Origin: Pinibacter sp031553495
GTDB lineage: Bacteria > Bacteroidota > Bacteroidia > Chitinophagales > Chitinophagaceae
NCBI GenBank assembly: GCA_031553495.1
Contig: JAVBLN010000042.1
Span: 38,747-102,746, forward strand
DNA length: 64,000 nt
Direction: 5' to 3'
Each line of letters begins with the position of its first letter. Positions within the stretch are counted from its first letter, which is position 1. Below the pieces are notes generated by a model. The model searched no databases. It had not been told where the DNA came from and saw only the letters and a list, made by a program, of their open reading frames with translations. Shown here in pieces: positions 62,567 through 64,000 of the stretch. A program made the translations under genes and the position numbers.

Positions 62567-62672
62567 TTTAACCACAATGGACACAAAGGAAAGCGCAAGG
62601 CACACAAGGCTACTTGTAATTCAATCATCCCTTGTATGCCTAGTGTCTCCTATTGTGCCCCTTGTGGTTAAA
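62567..62672. repeat. Imperfect inverted repeat in a convergent gap
   Basis: TTTAACCACAATGGACACAA on the left resembles the reverse complement of TTGTGCCCCTTGTGGTTAAA on the right, with further matches inward (about 45-bp arms, imperfect). It may act as a two-way terminator or be a separate repeat element. Confidence 0.6.
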
Positions 62673-62757
62673 CAACGGTGCTGTTTGACATGCTAGCGCC
62701 AGGTGTGGGATAACAAAGTAGCTTTTAGTAACTAACATTAAAACACACACGAAATTT

Positions 62758-63417
62758 TTACTTAAACATCAGTTCTTTTACTTTCTCCTTATCCTCTTTT
62801 TCTTTTTTCAGGTCAAACATAGTTCCAAAGATTCTGTCCCACAAAGTAGAGCTTACACCAAAGCCTTTATCCTCATCTTTATAATGATGCAGGTGATGAT
62901 TGCGCCATAACGGTTTCATCCATTTAAAAGGTGGGTTCCAGGCATGAATGGCATAATGCATAGATCCATAAATCAGATAACCAAAAATGAATCCCGGAAA
63001 AAAGATAAAAGCATAATGACGAAGTATTAAATACTGCAGCGAAAAGATCACCGATGCCAGTATAAGGCTGGGTACAGGAGGCATAAACAATCTTTCTTTA
63101 TCTCTTGGATATTCATGATGATTGCCGTGCATTACATATATCATTCGTTGCACCCGGGGATTTTCACTTATAAAATGAAATACAAAACGATGCATTATGT
63201 ATTCAAAAAATGTCCAGCAAAACATGCCGGTAAAAAAGCCGATGATAATCGCAGGTGCCGAAAACTGAAATTTTGTATTGGCCTGGTATAAAATAAAACC
63301 GATAATAGGAATATACATACCCCAGATAACCACAGGGTGGGTTTTAGTAAGTATTTCAAGATATTGGCTTTCAAATAAACGAGCTTGCCCTTTATTTTTT
63401 ATTTTCTCAAATTTCAT
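62758..63417 (-). CDS. Fatty-acid hydroxylase / sterol desaturase superfamily protein
   Basis: 219 residues from the ATG at 63417. Membrane di-iron enzyme. Helices about 30-50, 55-75 and 115-145. Histidine motifs HRFVFH, HGNHHEYPRD, HYAIH and NHHLHHYKDEDKGFGVSSTLWD are complete. The order matches fatty-acid 2-hydroxylase (FAH12/Scs7-like without cytochrome b5), so alpha-hydroxylation of lipid acyl chains is the likely reaction. Confidence 0.85.
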   Translation of the reverse strand: MKFEKIKNKGQARLFESQYLEILTKTHPVVIWGMYIPIIGFILYQANTKFQFSAPAIIIGFFTGMFCWTFFEYIMHRFVFHFISENPRVQRMIYVMHGNHHEYPRDKERLFMPPVPSLILASVIFSLQYLILRHYAFIFFPGFIFGYLIYGSMHYAIHAWNPPFKWMKPLWRNHHLHHYKDEDKGFGVSSTLWDRIFGTMFDLKKEKEDKEKVKELMFK

Positions 63418-63437
63418 GGTCACAGGTTTTACAGAAA

Positions 63438-63466
63438 CAAAAATAATAAATCAGAAATTTTGCCAA
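63438..63466 (-). promoter_or_regulatory. Promoter of the hydroxylase gene
   Basis: Minus strand TTGG, 17-base spacer, TATTTTTG (63445-63438), 20 bases before the ATG. Confidence 0.6.
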
Positions 63467-63611
63467 GGCGAATGATATTTTTTACTCCCTTATTGTGATG
63501 TGCTGGTAAATAAACAGTTATGTGCCTGTAATTGTTGTGTTTCGCTTTCAATATTTGTTTTTTGTAAGTGGAGGAAAATAGAAATGATCATTCGCTGCGT
63601 CAACATGAATT

Positions 63612-63720
63612 AGTTGAAAATTGAAAGTTGAAAGTGTTTTAATAAATTGAGAATACTTTATACACTAATTGCACGCCAAAACAAAAGCACTTATAACTCA
63701 AAACGCATAACTCATAACTT
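63612..63720 (-). repeat. Degenerate heptad array
   Basis: GTTGAAA units, TATACACTAATTGCACGCC, then ACTCAAA, ACGCATA, ACTCATA units up to R70 copy 29. Confidence 0.85.
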
Positions 63721-63791
63721 GTTGAATAGCATTCCTACCGTGCAAGTGAGTGACACAACCGGAGCTCAATCAGGGCACTGAAGCCGGTCTC
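63721..63791 (-). repeat. R70 copy 29
   Basis: Type A. The outer end is altered: GAGACCGGCTTCAGTGCC on the minus strand. Confidence 0.85.
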
Positions 63792-63870
63792 ACAATAATA
63801 ACTTCAAACTTACACTGCCGGTAGATCTGTAGAATGTATGTATATATTTTTTGATAAATAATTAAATTAA

Positions 63871-63913
63871 CTACCGGCTGAAGCCGGTAGATTTGCTATT
63901 GTGCTGAAGCACA
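63871..63913. repeat. REP-like hairpins beside the transposase-like gene
   Basis: CTACCGGC-TGAA-GCCGGTAG (63871-63890) and TGTGC-TGAA-GCACA (63900-63913). GTAG at the foot of a GC hairpin is the mark of REP elements mobilised by Y1 transposases. GCCGGTAGAT also occurs at about 63820. Confidence 0.7.
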
Positions 63914-63914
63914 C

Positions 63915-64000
63915 TTAAGAACCTCCAATGCGAAAATCATCGTCTTTTTCAACATCCTGATTTTCGATATATTCTTTTACCATTTCATCGGTTATGTTAC
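63915..64000 (-). CDS. Probable IS200-like (Y1, possibly REP-associated) transposase, C-terminal 28 residues
   Basis: Only the end is in the window. The visible tail, ITDEMVKEYIENQD plus an acidic DDDFRI stretch, resembles the C termini of IS200/IS605-type Y1 transposases (T-D-E-M-I-x-x-Y-I-E-x-Q). The catalytic HUH and Tyr motifs lie outside. REP-like hairpins directly after the stop fit this reading. With 28 residues the call is tentative. Confidence 0.5.
   Translation of the reverse strand, partial: NITDEMVKEYIENQDVEKDDDFRIGGS

Larger units (their letters stand above)
63424..63914. other. Gap with heptads, R70 copy 29 and REP-like hairpins
   Basis: No gene seen. Promoter of the hydroxylase, a full heptad/R70 composite, and two hairpins with TGAA loops before the transposase-like gene. 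Confidence 0.75.

Noticed and set aside
3614..63791. CRISPR array or spacers
   Set aside because: R70 has two similar 20-mers with a short spacer, but copies are scattered singly between genes, the spacer is not unique per copy, and no cas genes are present.
3614..63791. Integron attC sites and gene cassettes
   Set aside because: No RYYYAAC/GTTRRRY core pair, copies lie in both orientations, and no integrase is visible.

Overview
The window looks like a chromosomal segment of a Bacteroidota bacterium, most likely Chitinophagaceae or a near relative. Evidence: two SusC/SusD pairs, PorT-type outer-membrane barrels, promoters of the Bacteroidota type (TAnnTTTG near -7), a CarB of about 940 residues that stops before the C-terminal allosteric domain, a DUF4271 membrane protein beside HemD, and a GH144-type glucanase. 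Genus assignment is inference. Base composition is AT-rich and looks uniform; I see no island with foreign codon use.

Layout. 1-3.5 kb: the edge of a SusC/SusD locus (SusD cut by the window). 4.1-9.3 kb: HemD, DUF4271 protein, a BamA/TamA-like protein and HemW. 9.7-17.6 kb: a compact polysaccharide-utilisation locus (SusC, SusD, LamG lipoprotein, GH144-type lipoprotein), probably for beta-1,2-glucan. 18.2-29.6 kb: tRNA(CAU), tRNA-Asn, HflX, an aspartic protease with PDZ, an orphan LuxR-type response regulator, a SMUG2-like uracil-DNA glycosylase, Kbl, and a sigma / anti-sigma / outer-membrane-barrel operon. 30-49.4 kb: housekeeping and envelope genes (acyl-CoA synthetase, parvulin foldase, thioredoxin-like protein, LysE transporter, GH3-family protein, SuhB, CarB, KdsB, RecX, glycosyltransferase, B12-type radical SAM protein, KdnB-like dehydrogenase). 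49.8-64 kb: fused mutase IcmF, a toxin-antitoxin pair with a broken toxin, MetF, enolase, FtsB, Nth, a UvrD-type helicase-nuclease, a fatty-acid hydroxylase, and at the right edge the tail of a probable IS200-like (Y1) transposase.

The striking feature is what lies between the genes. Almost every longer intergenic gap carries one to three copies of a dispersed repeat of about 70 bp, here called R70. I count 29 copies plus two end fragments. R70 has a T-tract at its outer end, then two 20-bp direct repeats (each starting CGGTAGT) separated by about 22 bp that come in several sequence types. Copies often form inverted pairs with the CCGG/T-tract ends outward, enclosing short cassettes: degenerate 7-bp tandem repeats (heptads), perfect hairpins, a toxin-antitoxin module, or one to three ordinary genes. 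The heptad arrays often begin at or inside the stop codon of a gene. No complete mobilising enzyme lies in the window. The Y1-transposase-like tail and REP-type hairpin at the right edge are the only candidate. I regard the R70/heptad system as the best candidate for something undescribed.
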